From Burkholderiales bacterium (GTDB taxonomy: Bacteria; Pseudomonadota; Gammaproteobacteria; Burkholderiales; Burkholderiaceae_C): a stretch of DNA of 50,880 nucleotides. The notes below the pieces were generated by a model that worked only from the letters and a program-made list of their open reading frames with translations, was not told the origin of the DNA and made no database searches. Below are positions 25,559-34,494 of the stretch, in pieces (position 1 is the stretch's first letter; every line of letters starts with the position of its first letter). The stretch is from assembly GCA_026932425.1 (NCBI GenBank), contig JAIXKN010000011.1:1-50880 (forward strand), read 5' to 3'. Position numbers and translations under genes: made by a program.

Positions 25559-27295
25559 ATGCTGCCCACACGCCTACATCCCTTCCGCCCCCGCCTGCTC
25601 GATGCGCTCGGGGGCTATGACCGCGCGACGCTGGCCGCCGACATCGGCGCCGGCCTGACCGTCGGTGTCGTCGCGCTGCCGCTGGCGATGGCGTTTGCCA
25701 TCGCCTCGGGCGTCAAGCCCGAGCAGGGCCTCTTCACCGCGATCCTCGCCGGGCTGCTGATCTCGGCGCTGGGCGGATCGAATGTCCAGATCGGCGGGCC
25801 GGCCGGCGCCTTCATCGTCATCGTCTACGGCATCCTCGAGCGCTACGGGCTCACGAACCTGCTGATCAGCACGGCGATGGCCGGGGTGCTGCTGTTCCTG
25901 ATGGGGCTCTTCAAGCTCGGCGCGCTCGTGCGCTACGTGCCCGTGGCGATCGTCATCGGCTTCACCAACGGCATCGCGGTGCTGATCGGCCTGTCGCAGG
26001 TGAAGGACTTCTTCGGGCTCGAGACGCCCAAGCTGCCCGGCGACTTCTTCGCCCAGATCAAGCTGCTCGCCGAGCATGCGCACACGGTCAACCCCTGGGC
26101 CGTGGCGATCGCGGCGGTGAGCCTGGCGCTGGTCGTGCTCTGGCCCAAGAGCTACCGGATGCCGGTGGGCGCGGTGGGCATCGGGCCGAAGCTGCGCCGG
26201 CTCTCGGCACACGTGCCGGGAACGATCGTCGCGCTCGTGCTCGCGACGCTGGCGGTGACGGTCTTCGAGCTGCCGGTCGAGACGATCGGCAGCCGCTTCG
26301 GCGGCATCCCGCATGCGCTGCCGCAGCTGACGCTGCCGGCCTTCGATTGGGAGACGGCAAAGCAGCTCCTGATCCCGACGGTGACGATCGCGCTGCTCGG
26401 TGCGATCGAGTCGCTGCTGTGCGCGCGCGTCGCCGACACGATGATCGAGGCGCCGCGCCACGACCCGAACCAGGAGCTGATGGCCCAAGGGGTGGCCAAC
26501 TTCGTCAGCCCGCTCTTCGGCGGGCTGCCCGCCACCGGAACGATCGCGCGCACGGTGACCAACGTGCGCGCCGGGGGGCGCACGCCGGTGGCCGGGATCG
26601 TGCACGCGCTGACCATCCTGATCGTCGTGCTCGTCGCCGCGCCGCTGGCCCGCAACGTGCCGCTGGCGGCGCTGGCCGGGATCCTCGCCTTCGTCGCCTG
26701 GAACATGGGCGAGTGGCGCGAGTTCGTGCGCCTCAAGCGCTTCAGCCTGCAGTACCGGACGATCCTCGTCGGCACCTTCCTGCTGACGGTGATCTTCGAC
26801 CTGACGGTCGCGGTCGAGGTCGGGCTCGTGCTCGCGTGCGCCTTCTTCATCCACCGCATGAGCACGCTCTTTCGCGTGCGCGCGCTGCCACGCGAGAACC
26901 TGCCGCCGGGCGTGCAGGCCTTCGAGCTCTTCGGCCCGCTCTTCTTCGGCGCCGTCGGCAAGATCGAGGCATTGCCGGCGCAGATCGAACCCGAGACGCG
27001 CGCGCTGGTCCTCGACATGCACCGGCTGATCTCGATCGACACCTCGGGCATCGAGGCCCTCGAGGAGCTGCATCGGCGCTTGCAGCGCCGCGGCATCGCG
27101 CTGGTGCTGGCCAACGTCAACGATCAGCCGCTGTCGCTGATCCGCCGCTCGGGTTTCGAGGAGCGCCTGGGCCCCGACCAGATCGTGCCGACGATGGCCG
27201 CGGCCTTCGACAACGGCGACGAGGAAGGCGGGCAAGCCGAGGACGGCGAGGGCGGCGGCGTGCAGGAGGCTCGGCAGTCGCCTGCGGGCGGCTGA
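25559..27295 (+). CDS. SulP-family inorganic anion transporter with STAS domain
   Basis: A 578-residue SLC26/SulP transporter. The membrane part starts after the family segment RATLAADIGAGLTVGVVALP and includes GGSNVQIGGPAGAFIVIVYG and GLPATGTIARTVTNVRAGG. A C-terminal cytoplasmic STAS domain (about residues 440-555) carries the phosphorylation-site-like motif SIDTSGIEALEEL. Members move sulfate, bicarbonate or C4-dicarboxylates; the substrate here is not evident. The last ~20 residues are acidic and Gly/Gln rich. GGAG precedes the ATG by about 6 bases. It converges with the DUF4212/symporter pair. Confidence 0.93.
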   Translation: MLPTRLHPFRPRLLDALGGYDRATLAADIGAGLTVGVVALPLAMAFAIASGVKPEQGLFTAILAGLLISALGGSNVQIGGPAGAFIVIVYGILERYGLTNLLISTAMAGVLLFLMGLFKLGALVRYVPVAIVIGFTNGIAVLIGLSQVKDFFGLETPKLPGDFFAQIKLLAEHAHTVNPWAVAIAAVSLALVVLWPKSYRMPVGAVGIGPKLRRLSAHVPGTIVALVLATLAVTVFELPVETIGSRFGGIPHALPQLTLPAFDWETAKQLLIPTVTIALLGAIESLLCARVADTMIEAPRHDPNQELMAQGVANFVSPLFGGLPATGTIARTVTNVRAGGRTPVAGIVHALTILIVVLVAAPLARNVPLAALAGILAFVAWNMGEWREFVRLKRFSLQYRTILVGTFLLTVIFDLTVAVEVGLVLACAFFIHRMSTLFRVRALPRENLPPGVQAFELFGPLFFGAVGKIEALPAQIEPETRALVLDMHRLISIDTSGIEALEELHRRLQRRGIALVLANVNDQPLSLIRRSGFEERLGPDQIVPTMAAAFDNGDEEGGQAEDGEGGGVQEARQSPAGG

Positions 27296-27332
27296 GGTGC
27301 CCGCAGGGCACCCTGCCGGGCGGTGTCCTCAG
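27292..27332. terminator. Nested inverted repeats between convergent genes
   Basis: GGTGCCC-GCA-GGGCACC (27296-27312) is a perfect 7-bp hairpin. An outer pair CTGAGG (27292-27297) and CCTCAG (27327-27332) spans both stop codons. No T-run is present, so bidirectional termination is suggested only. Confidence 0.4.
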
Positions 27333-27751
27333 CCTGCCGGTCCGCCCGGCAGGCCGCCGGGTGCGGTGTCCTGCGGTCGTTGCTCCAGGCGGTCGCGCAA
27401 GCGGCGTCCCGTTCCGGCACTCGATCCACCCGACGGATGCTCGTGCGCTTTGTCGGGTGGCGCCTGCCACCCCCATGCGTCCTTTTCGATCCGCTCCATC
27501 ACGACCGCATAGACGACGACGATCACCAGGAAGGCCAGCAGCGCCCCTTGGGCGCCGAGCCAGAAGCTGAAGCGCCAGCCGAGGAAGGCGAAGTCGACAT
27601 CGCGTGCGAAGTAGGACGCCGCCAGGCTCAGCAGCAGCCACAGCAGCAGCAAGGCCCCGGTGAGCCGGCGCGTGCGCCGCCAGTAGCGGGTCTGCGCACC
27701 CTCGTGTCGCCCGTCGGCCGGTTCCGGCCCTGGCTGCAACGGCTCGCTCAT
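27329..27751 (-). CDS. DUF4212 small subunit of a sodium/solute symporter (VC_2705-type partner)
   Basis: A 140-residue protein with two membrane helices (LTGALLLLWLLLSLAASYF and AQGALLAFLVIVVVYAVVM) separated by FLGWRFSFWLG. YWRRTRRLTG and MERIEKDA flank them, the layout of DUF4212 (TIGR03647). Such proteins are always found with the large VC_2705-type symporter, which lies 29 bases upstream here on the same strand. They presumably form one transporter, perhaps for acetate or another organic acid. The C-terminal ~45 residues after the second helix are longer than usual and look disordered. The ATG at 27751 matches the family length best. Confidence 0.88.
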   Translation of the reverse strand: MSEPLQPGPEPADGRHEGAQTRYWRRTRRLTGALLLLWLLLSLAASYFARDVDFAFLGWRFSFWLGAQGALLAFLVIVVVYAVVMERIEKDAWGWQAPPDKAHEHPSGGSSAGTGRRLRDRLEQRPQDTAPGGLPGGPAG

Positions 27752-27780
27752 CGGTTCCGATCCCCCTCGCGGCGCATCGC

Positions 27781-29889
27781 TCAGGGCCGCCGCATGCGGT
27801 CGACCACCCGGTCCGTCGGCGCTCGATCGGGACGCAGGAGGCGGTTGGTCAGCCCGCTCACGAGCAGCACGCCGGCGAAGCTGGCGGCAACACCGAAGAC
27901 ACCCGCAGCCGTCGGCTCCAGCCCCCACCAGCGCGTGTCCACGAGCGGCGTCTGCACACCCAGCCAGCGCCGGCTCCAGTGCAGGTTGACGGCCAGGTAC
28001 CAGAGGCAGACGGCAAGGCCCGCGAGCATTCCCGCCGCCGCGCCGAAGCGGTTGGCGCCGCGCCAGAAGATCCCGAGCACGAGCGGCGCGAACAGCGCCG
28101 AGGCCGCGATCGAAAACGCCGCGGCAACGAGCGTGACGACGTTCTCGGGCCGCAGCGAGGCCGCCATCGCCGCACTCACCGCAACCAGCAGCACCAGCGA
28201 CTTCGCGATGATGATGCCGCGCATCGCCGGCGCGCGAGGGTCGAGAACGCCGCGGTAGACGTCGTGCGAGAGCACCGCGGCGATCGCCAGCAGCAGCCCG
28301 TCGGCGGTGGACAGCGCAGCAGCCAGGCCGCCGGCGGCGACCAGGTAGCCGACGACCGCGGGCAGGCGGCCGATCTCGGAAGCCAGCAGCACGATCACGT
28401 CGCTGCCCAGGTGCAGTTCACCCAGCTGCAGCACGCCGTCGCCGTTGACGTCCTCGAACGAGGCCTGCTCCGGATCCCGCCGCGTCCAGCGCCGCAGCCA
28501 GGTCGGAAGCTGCGACAGCGGCTGGCCGACGAGCCCGTCGAAGACCTCGGCCTTGATGAGCACCGCGAGCGCCGGCGCCGCCAGATAGAGCACGATGATG
28601 AAGAACAGCGACCACGCCACCGAGCGGCGCGCCGCCGACGCGCTGGAGACCGTCTGGTAGCGCACGAGGACGTGCGGCATCGCCGCGGTGCCGAGCATCA
28701 GGCAGAAGACGAGTGCGGTGAAGTTCAGCCGCTCGCTCTGGTAGCGCTCGCGCTGCGCGGCGTCCCCTGCCGGATCGCCGCGCGCAAAGGGCAGGGCCTG
28801 CGGTGCAAGCCCGGCCAGGGGCTGCGCGTGCTGCTCGGCCTGCGCAAGCTCGCGTTCGTAGCGCTCGCGCGCCTGCTGCTGCGTCTGCGGCAGGGTGCGC
28901 AAGCGGCGCTGCGCCTGCTGGATCTGCAGCAAGGGCGCGCCCTCGGCGCGCAAGCGCGCGACCTCGTCCGCGAGCTCGCGCGCATCGCGGGTCATCGCGG
29001 CAGGGACGTCGGCGAGCTTGGCGCGCGTGGCCTCGGCACGCGCCTGCCAGAGACCGATCACCTCGAGCTCGCGCGGATCGGTCTGCAGCTCGCGCTCGCG
29101 CTCGCCGACATGCGCAAGGACCGAGCCGTAGCCCAGCGCCAGCGCCGGCGGCTCGGGCTGCTTGAGGCTCAGCCACGCCAGCGGCACCAGGTAGGCGACG
29201 ATGAGCACGATGTACTGCGCCACCTGCGTCCAGGTGACCGAGCGCATGCCGCCGAGGAAGGAGCACACGAGCACCCCGCCCAGTGCGATGAAGATGCCGA
29301 CCTCGAAGCTCATCCCGAGCAGGTACGAGGCGATCAGGCCGACGCCGTAGAGCTGCGCAACGACGTAGACGAAGGAGACGACGACCGTGGCCAGGGCGCC
29401 GATCAGCCGGGGCGAGATGCCGCCGTAGCGCTGGCCGAGGAAGTCGGCGACGGTATAGACCGAGAGCCGCCGCATGTACGGCGCCAGCAGCAGCGCCACG
29501 AGGCAGTAGCCGCCGGTCCAGCCGATGACGTAGGCCAGGCCCCCGAAGCCCTGGACGTAGAGCACGCCAGCAGTGCCGATGAACGAGGCCACCGACATCC
29601 AGTCGGCGGCTGTGGCCATGCCGTTGTAGATCGCCGGCACGTTGCGGCCGGCGACGTAGTACTCGAGCTCGTTGGAGGTGCGCGTCCAGAAGCCGATCGC
29701 CGCGTAGACGAACAGCGTCGCGGCAAGGAAGGCGGTGGCGATCCAGCTGTGCGGCAGGCCGAGCTGCTCGACCCCGGCCATCGCCAGCACGAACAGGCAC
29801 AGGCCGACCGTGAAGGCCTGGTAGCGAAAGTGCAATCGCCACACGCCGCCCGCTGCTCGCCCCGAGGCTGGTTCGCTCTTGCCGCTCAC
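27781..29889 (-). CDS. Sodium:solute symporter, large VC_2705-type (TIGR03648)
   Basis: A 702-residue transporter of the SSS family (about 13 membrane helices). It has ELEYYVAGRNVPAIYNGMATAADWMS near the start and GGLAAALSTADGLLLAIAAV near helix 8. Between helices there is a long charged, coiled-coil-like insertion (about residues 258-380), typical of this subfamily and absent from ActP. A separate loop carries a perfect EF-hand calcium motif (DVNGDGVLQLGE, residues 480-491). The GTG at 29889 was chosen because the extra upstream frame is basic and low-complexity; GAGAATC is a weak ribosome site. Substrate is not assigned; organic acids are likely by family. Confidence 0.92.
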   Translation of the reverse strand: MSGKSEPASGRAAGGVWRLHFRYQAFTVGLCLFVLAMAGVEQLGLPHSWIATAFLAATLFVYAAIGFWTRTSNELEYYVAGRNVPAIYNGMATAADWMSVASFIGTAGVLYVQGFGGLAYVIGWTGGYCLVALLLAPYMRRLSVYTVADFLGQRYGGISPRLIGALATVVVSFVYVVAQLYGVGLIASYLLGMSFEVGIFIALGGVLVCSFLGGMRSVTWTQVAQYIVLIVAYLVPLAWLSLKQPEPPALALGYGSVLAHVGERERELQTDPRELEVIGLWQARAEATRAKLADVPAAMTRDARELADEVARLRAEGAPLLQIQQAQRRLRTLPQTQQQARERYERELAQAEQHAQPLAGLAPQALPFARGDPAGDAAQRERYQSERLNFTALVFCLMLGTAAMPHVLVRYQTVSSASAARRSVAWSLFFIIVLYLAAPALAVLIKAEVFDGLVGQPLSQLPTWLRRWTRRDPEQASFEDVNGDGVLQLGELHLGSDVIVLLASEIGRLPAVVGYLVAAGGLAAALSTADGLLLAIAAVLSHDVYRGVLDPRAPAMRGIIIAKSLVLLVAVSAAMAASLRPENVVTLVAAAFSIAASALFAPLVLGIFWRGANRFGAAAGMLAGLAVCLWYLAVNLHWSRRWLGVQTPLVDTRWWGLEPTAAGVFGVAASFAGVLLVSGLTNRLLRPDRAPTDRVVDRMRRP

Positions 29890-30008
29890 GCGCGGATTCT
29901 CACTCAGCGCGGCGCCGCTTCCCCGCGTCGAGCGGCCAGCGCTGGCGCGCAGGCGGCATCGCGCCCGCCGGCGCGCCAGCGGCGTCTCCGGCAACAAAGG
30001 CCCACCGG

Positions 30009-30014
30009 TAGAAT
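30009..30014 (+). promoter_or_regulatory. -10-like TAGAAT before the DUF3460 gene
   Basis: TAGAAT lies 72 bases upstream of the DUF3460 ATG and resembles the boxes found before dapA, metG and the tRNA. No -35 is evident. Confidence 0.35.
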
Positions 30015-30086
30015 CCCCGATCGACCATCGGTCCCCGCGAACCCGTCGGCGGAATCCCTCAGCGCCTGCCATTCCCCGCTCGTGCC

Positions 30087-30293
30087 ATGCATTTCTTCTG
30101 GAAGCCCTACAAATCCGACGTCACCTCGTTCATCGAGGACCTGAAGGCGAAGAAGCCCACGCTCGAGGCCGAGCAGCGTGCCGGCCGCGCCCTGCTCTGG
30201 GACCGCGCGATCGACCGCGAGGCGCAGGCCGACTGGCGCGCCGCGCGCGTGCGCCAGCAGGGCTATGTCTACTACCACCTGAGCAAGCCCTGA
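30087..30293 (+). CDS. DUF3460 family protein (68 residues)
   Basis: A small protein with the family signature: YKSDVTSFIEDLKAKKPTLE, then LLWDRAIDREAQADWRAARV and the QGYVYYHL end. It appears soluble and helical. DUF3460 genes are found next to scpA in betaproteobacteria, as here (14 bases before scpA), suggesting co-transcription. No function is known. Confidence 0.9.
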   Translation: MHFFWKPYKSDVTSFIEDLKAKKPTLEAEQRAGRALLWDRAIDREAQADWRAARVRQQGYVYYHLSKP

Positions 30294-30306
30294 GCTGGCG
30301 TCGCCG

Positions 30307-31152
30307 GTGAGCGACATCGAAGCGCTGGAGGCAGGCGCCGACGACCCGGTTGCCGGCCCGGAGGTGGTCGACCAGGTCGCGGTCGCGCGGCTCTATGGCG
30401 AACCGCTCTTCAGGCTGCCGCAGGACCTCTACATCCCGCCCGATGCGCTCGAGGTCTTCCTCGAGGCCTTCGAAGGCCCGCTGGACCTGCTGCTCTACCT
30501 GATCCGGCGGCAGAACTTCAACATCCTCGACGTGCCGCTGGCCGACCTGACGCGCCAGTACCTCGACTACATCGAACAGATCCGGCGCCGCAATCTGGAA
30601 CTGGCCAGCGAATACCTGCTGATGGCGGCGATGCTCATCGAGATCAAGTCGCGCATGCTGCTGCCGCCGAAGAAGCGCGACGACGGCGGCGAACCCGAGG
30701 ATCCGCGCGCCGACCTCGTGCGCCGCCTGGTCGAGTACGAGCGCATCAAGACCGGTGCCGCGCAACTCGACGCGCTGCCGCTCATCGGGCGCGACTTCCT
30801 GCGCGCACTGGTCACGATCGAGCAGAGCCTGCAACCGCGCCTGCCCGAGGTCCACCCCGCCGACCTGCGCCAGGCCTGGGCCGAGATCCTGCAGCGCGCG
30901 CGGCTGACGCAGCACCACACGATCAGCCGCGAGCAGCTCTCGGTGCGCGAATACATGAGCCACGTGCTCCGCCGCCTGCAGGGCCGGCGCTTCCTCGAGT
31001 TCCAGGACCTGTTCGACACCGGCCGCGGCATGGCCGTCGTCGTCGTCACCTTCATCGCGCTGCTCGAGCTCTCGCGCGAGAGCCTGATCGAGATCACCCA
31101 GGCCGAGGCCTTCGCGCCGATCTACGTGCGGCTGGCGTTCACGCCGAGCTGA
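30307..31152 (+). CDS. scpA: Segregation and condensation protein A
   Basis: ScpA is the kleisin that links SMC subunits and ScpB in chromosome condensation. The 281-residue protein has the N-terminal LEVFLEAFEGPLDLLLYLIR motif, the SEYLLMAAMLIEIKSRMLLP helix and the C-terminal winged helix (VVVVTFIALLELSRESLIEI). The start is GTG at 30307, 13 bases after the DUF3460 stop. The N-terminal ~45 residues are acidic and extended. scpB is not in the window; the next gene converges. Confidence 0.93.
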   Translation: MSDIEALEAGADDPVAGPEVVDQVAVARLYGEPLFRLPQDLYIPPDALEVFLEAFEGPLDLLLYLIRRQNFNILDVPLADLTRQYLDYIEQIRRRNLELASEYLLMAAMLIEIKSRMLLPPKKRDDGGEPEDPRADLVRRLVEYERIKTGAAQLDALPLIGRDFLRALVTIEQSLQPRLPEVHPADLRQAWAEILQRARLTQHHTISREQLSVREYMSHVLRRLQGRRFLEFQDLFDTGRGMAVVVVTFIALLELSRESLIEITQAEAFAPIYVRLAFTPS

Positions 31153-31171
31153 GCCCGCGCACCGCGTTCAT

Positions 31172-31876
31172 TCAAAGCAGGCCGAGGTAGGCCGACAGCA
31201 GGTCCGGATCCTGCCGAGCCTCTGCCGCAGTCCCCTGCCAGACGGCACGCCCCGATTCGAGCACGCAGACCCCGTCGGCGACCTGCAGCGCGCGCTCGGT
31301 GTTCTGCTCGACGAGCAGGATCGTCATGCCTTCGCTGCGCAGCGTCCGCAGCGCCTGGTAGCACAGGTCGATGACCTTGGGCATGAGGCCCAGCGACAGC
31401 TCGTCGATCAGCATCAGGCGCGGGCGCGTCATCAGCGCGCGGCCGATCGCCAGCATCTGCTGCTCGCCGCCGGAGAGGTTTCCGGCCAGCGAATGCAGCC
31501 GCTCGCCCAGGCGCGGAAAGAGCGCGAGCACGCGGTCGCGATCCTCGCGGAAGACGCGCGCGGGCTGCACGAGGCCGCCCACGCGCAGGTTGTCCTCGAC
31601 CGAGAGGTCCTTGAAGAGGCGCCGCCCCTCGGGCGAGATCGCGATGCCGCGGCGCACGCGCTCGGTGGGGGGAAGCGCGGCGATGTCCTGCCCGTCCAGG
31701 CGCAGGCTGCCGCCCTGCTGCTGCACGTGGCCGGCGATGCACATCAGCGTCGAGGACTTGCCGGCGCCGTTGGGGCCCAGCAACCCGGTGATCGTGCCCT
31801 CGCGCAGCGCCAGCGTCAGTTCGTGCACGGCCTGGAAGGCGCCGTAGCCGCAGGAGAGGGATTGCAGCTCAAGCAT
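31172..31876 (-). CDS. livF: Branched-chain amino acid ABC transporter ATPase LivF
   Basis: A 234-residue ABC ATPase of the HAAT importer. Walker A is GPNGAGKSST, the signature is LSGGEQQML and Walker B is LMLIDEL. The ATG at 31876 overlaps the livG stop by 8 bases, which fits coupled translation. It is the last gene of livKHMGF. The family call is firm; the substrate spectrum (leucine, isoleucine, valine or aromatic/benzoate-type compounds) is not. Confidence 0.93.
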   Translation of the reverse strand: MLELQSLSCGYGAFQAVHELTLALREGTITGLLGPNGAGKSSTLMCIAGHVQQQGGSLRLDGQDIAALPPTERVRRGIAISPEGRRLFKDLSVEDNLRVGGLVQPARVFREDRDRVLALFPRLGERLHSLAGNLSGGEQQMLAIGRALMTRPRLMLIDELSLGLMPKVIDLCYQALRTLRSEGMTILLVEQNTERALQVADGVCVLESGRAVWQGTAAEARQDPDLLSAYLGLL

Positions 31877-32711
31877 GGGCGACCCCGGCGGTGTTCGTGC
31901 CCGCGTTCCCGTCCTCGTTTCCATCGGCATCCGCGCTCGTGCCCAGGTAGGCCGCGCGCACCCCCGGATCGGCCATCACCGTGCGCGGCTCGCCTTCGCC
32001 GATCTTGCGGCCGTTGTCGAGCACGACCAGGCGCGTGCAGATGCGCAGCACCTCGCTCAGGTTGTGCTCGATCAGCACCACGGTCATGCCCTGGCGGTTG
32101 ATCTCGGCGATCGTGTCGGCCAGCGCCCTCGCCTCCTTCGAGTTGAGACCGGCCAGCGGTTCGTCCAGCAGCAGCAGACGCGGGTCGAGCGCGTGCGCGC
32201 GCGCCATCTCCAGGCGCTTGAGCACGCCCAGCGGCTGCTTCGCGGCCCCCTGCCCGGCGAGTTCGCCGATGCCCACGCGCTCGAGTTCGCGCTGCGCACG
32301 CCCGAGTTCCTCGCGCGCCGAGACATGCGTGATCGCGCGCCAGGGCCGCAGCGTCTTGGCACGCCCCGCGGCCAGCGCGACGTTCTCGGCGAGCGAAATG
32401 CTGCGCAGCGGCCGAACGAGCTGCTGCGAGAGCGCCAGCCCGCGGCGGATGCGTTCGTGGATCGGCAGGGCGTTCAGTACCTGCCCTTGCAGCCGCACCT
32501 GCCCGGCGCTCGGGCGCACGACGCCGGTGATCGCGCGCAGCATCGTCGTCTTGCCGGCACCATTGGGGCCGATCAGGCCCAGCAGCTCGCCGTGTTGCAC
32601 GGCAAACGAGACATCGTCGATCGCCGTCAGGCCGCCGAAGCGCACCGTGACGCGCGTGACTTCGAGCAGCGGCGAGCCCGGCTGCGCAGCCGCCTGGCGC
32701 TCTGCGTTCAC
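31869..32711 (-). CDS. livG: Branched-chain amino acid ABC transporter ATPase LivG
   Basis: A 280-residue ABC ATPase with VTVRFGGLTAIDDVSF, Walker A GPNGAGKTTM, a LivG-type long helical insert (about residues 100-150), and LLLLDEPLAGLNSKE as Walker B. The ABC signature motif appears as PLGVLKRLEMA, where most LivG proteins have LSYGQQRRLE: Ser/Gly of the signature are replaced by Leu/Gly-Val. The start is GTG at 32711, in GTGA overlap with the livM stop. The Asp/Gly-rich last 25 residues look disordered. Confidence 0.92.
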   Translation of the reverse strand: MNAERQAAAQPGSPLLEVTRVTVRFGGLTAIDDVSFAVQHGELLGLIGPNGAGKTTMLRAITGVVRPSAGQVRLQGQVLNALPIHERIRRGLALSQQLVRPLRSISLAENVALAAGRAKTLRPWRAITHVSAREELGRAQRELERVGIGELAGQGAAKQPLGVLKRLEMARAHALDPRLLLLDEPLAGLNSKEARALADTIAEINRQGMTVVLIEHNLSEVLRICTRLVVLDNGRKIGEGEPRTVMADPGVRAAYLGTSADADGNEDGNAGTNTAGVAHA

Positions 32712-33565
32712 GCCACACCCCCTTCGAGCGCGCGCGGGCGCAGCGCGCGCCGCACCAGGCCGGCCATGCCGTCGGGCGAGAAGCGCATCATCAGGAAGAG
32801 CAGGCCGCCGTAGACGAGCAGCTTGTAGTCGCCGATGAACTGGAACCAGGCGGGCAGCGCCGAGAGCAGCGCGGCGGCGACGACGACCCCCGGCACCGAA
32901 CCGATGCCGCCGACGACGACCATCGAGAGTACGGTGATCGACTCGATGAAGCCGAAGTTGTCGGCACCGATGAACTGCAGGTGGTAGGCCGCGAATGCGC
33001 CGGAGAGGCCGGCGAGCGCGGTGCCGATCGCAAACGCCGCGAGCTTGTAGCGCGGCACGTCGATGCCGAGCACGCGCATCGTGTCCTCGTCCTCGGCGAT
33101 GCCGTTGAAGACGCGCCCCATCCAGGCGCGGCGAATGTGGACCGAAAGCAGCACGACGAGCACGCAGGCGAGCATCGCGACGAGCATGAAGCCGAGCTTG
33201 CCGAAGCCGTGGTCGGGGATGCCGGAGATGCCGAGCTCGCCGCCGAGCACGTCCTGCTGGCGCACGACACCGACGAAGAGGAAGACCACGCCCATCGTCG
33301 TGATCGCGAGGAAGTCGTCGCGCACGCGCAGCGAGGCCAGGCCGACGATGACGCCGAGCACACCGGCCAGCAGCATCGCCGCCGGCAGCGTCGCAAGAAA
33401 CGGCCAGCCGGCCTTGCCGAGCATCGCCGCGGCGTAGGCGCCGACCCCCTGGAAGGCCGCGTGCCCGAGGCTGATCTGGCCGCAGAAGCCGGTGATCAGG
33501 TTCAGCGAGAGCGCGAACATGACCGCGATGGCCATGCCGGTGAGCAAGGTGATTTCGTAGTCCAT
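32708..33565 (-). CDS. livM: Branched-chain amino acid ABC transporter permease LivM
   Basis: A polytopic permease of 285 residues. It has LSLNLITGFCGQISLGHAAF near the N-terminus and the cytoplasmic coupling motif VFNGIAEDEDTMRVLGIDV, and GGIGSVPGVVVAAA later, all typical of LivM. Its stop overlaps the livG start. It forms the membrane channel with LivH and is second in the permease pair. Confidence 0.93.
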   Translation of the reverse strand: MDYEITLLTGMAIAVMFALSLNLITGFCGQISLGHAAFQGVGAYAAAMLGKAGWPFLATLPAAMLLAGVLGVIVGLASLRVRDDFLAITTMGVVFLFVGVVRQQDVLGGELGISGIPDHGFGKLGFMLVAMLACVLVVLLSVHIRRAWMGRVFNGIAEDEDTMRVLGIDVPRYKLAAFAIGTALAGLSGAFAAYHLQFIGADNFGFIESITVLSMVVVGGIGSVPGVVVAAALLSALPAWFQFIGDYKLLVYGGLLFLMMRFSPDGMAGLVRRALRPRALEGGVA

Positions 33566-33586
33566 GCAGCGGCCCAGGCTTTGCGC

Positions 33587-34447
33587 TCAGCGGCGTGCGA
33601 ACAGGCCTTGCGGCCGCAGCATCAGCACGAGGATGAGGAAGGCGAACGCGATCGCGTTGCGGTCGAGGAGCTTGCCCAAGTAGATCGTGCCGAAGGCCTC
33701 GATCACGCCGAGCACGAGCGAGGCCGCCAGCGTCCCGGGCACCGACCCCAGGCCGCCGAGCACGATGATCGCCAGCGCCTTGTACGAGGGCACGCTGCCC
33801 ATCGTCGGTTCGACGAGGTTGTTCAGCAGCGCGACCCACACCCCCGCGAAGCCGGCCAGCGCCGAGCCGACGAAGAAGTTGATGTCGCGCACCTCGCGCA
33901 GCGAGATGCCGAAGGATTCGGCCATCTGCGGGTCGGTCACCGTCGCCTGGCAGGCCACGCCGATGCGCGTGCGCGACTGCAGCCAGGCGAGGATGCCGAT
34001 GATGACGACGGTGCCCGCCATCACCATCAGCTCGGCCTGCTTGAAGTGCAGCCCGCCCAGCGCGACCTGCCCTTGCAGCCGCGGGTCGGCGAAGGACAGG
34101 CCCTGTGCGCCGAAGGCGATGCGAAAAGCCTCCTCCGACGCGATGTAGAGGCCGATCGAGGCGATCAGCGCAACAAACGGCGGCTTGTCCAGCAGCGGCT
34201 GGTAGGCCAGCCGGTACATCAGCACGCCGGCGATGCCCGCGACCGCCATCGCGCCGACGAAGGCCGGCACGAGGCCGGCCCCGGCGTTGGCCAGCAGCAC
34301 GCCGACGTAGGCGCCGAGCGTGAAGAGCGAGGCGTGCGCGACGTGCAGGATGCGCAGCAGCCCGTAGACCAGCGTCAGCCCGAGCGCGATCAGCGCATAG
34401 ATGCTGCCCTGGACCAGGCCCTGGGCGACGAGTTCGACGATCAGCAT
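33587..34447 (-). CDS. livH: Branched-chain amino acid ABC transporter permease LivH
   Basis: A 286-residue permease starting with LVAQGLVQGSIYALIALGLT and containing GLLRILHVAHASLFTLGAYV, GGLGSVPGTLAASLVLG and the end LRPQGLFARR, the LivH pattern. It partners LivM. Gap to livK upstream is 47 bases and to livM 21 bases, supporting one operon. Confidence 0.93.
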   Translation of the reverse strand: MLIVELVAQGLVQGSIYALIALGLTLVYGLLRILHVAHASLFTLGAYVGVLLANAGAGLVPAFVGAMAVAGIAGVLMYRLAYQPLLDKPPFVALIASIGLYIASEEAFRIAFGAQGLSFADPRLQGQVALGGLHFKQAELMVMAGTVVIIGILAWLQSRTRIGVACQATVTDPQMAESFGISLREVRDINFFVGSALAGFAGVWVALLNNLVEPTMGSVPSYKALAIIVLGGLGSVPGTLAASLVLGVIEAFGTIYLGKLLDRNAIAFAFLILVLMLRPQGLFARR

Positions 34448-34494
34448 GAGGGCCGGGTCAGCAGACAGCGTGCATCAGGGTCGAGCGCTTGCGC

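Noticed and set aside
25384-25620. 79-codon frame in the gap before the SulP gene
   Set aside because: It overlaps the SulP start, is Arg/Pro rich, and has no ribosome site or recognisable features.
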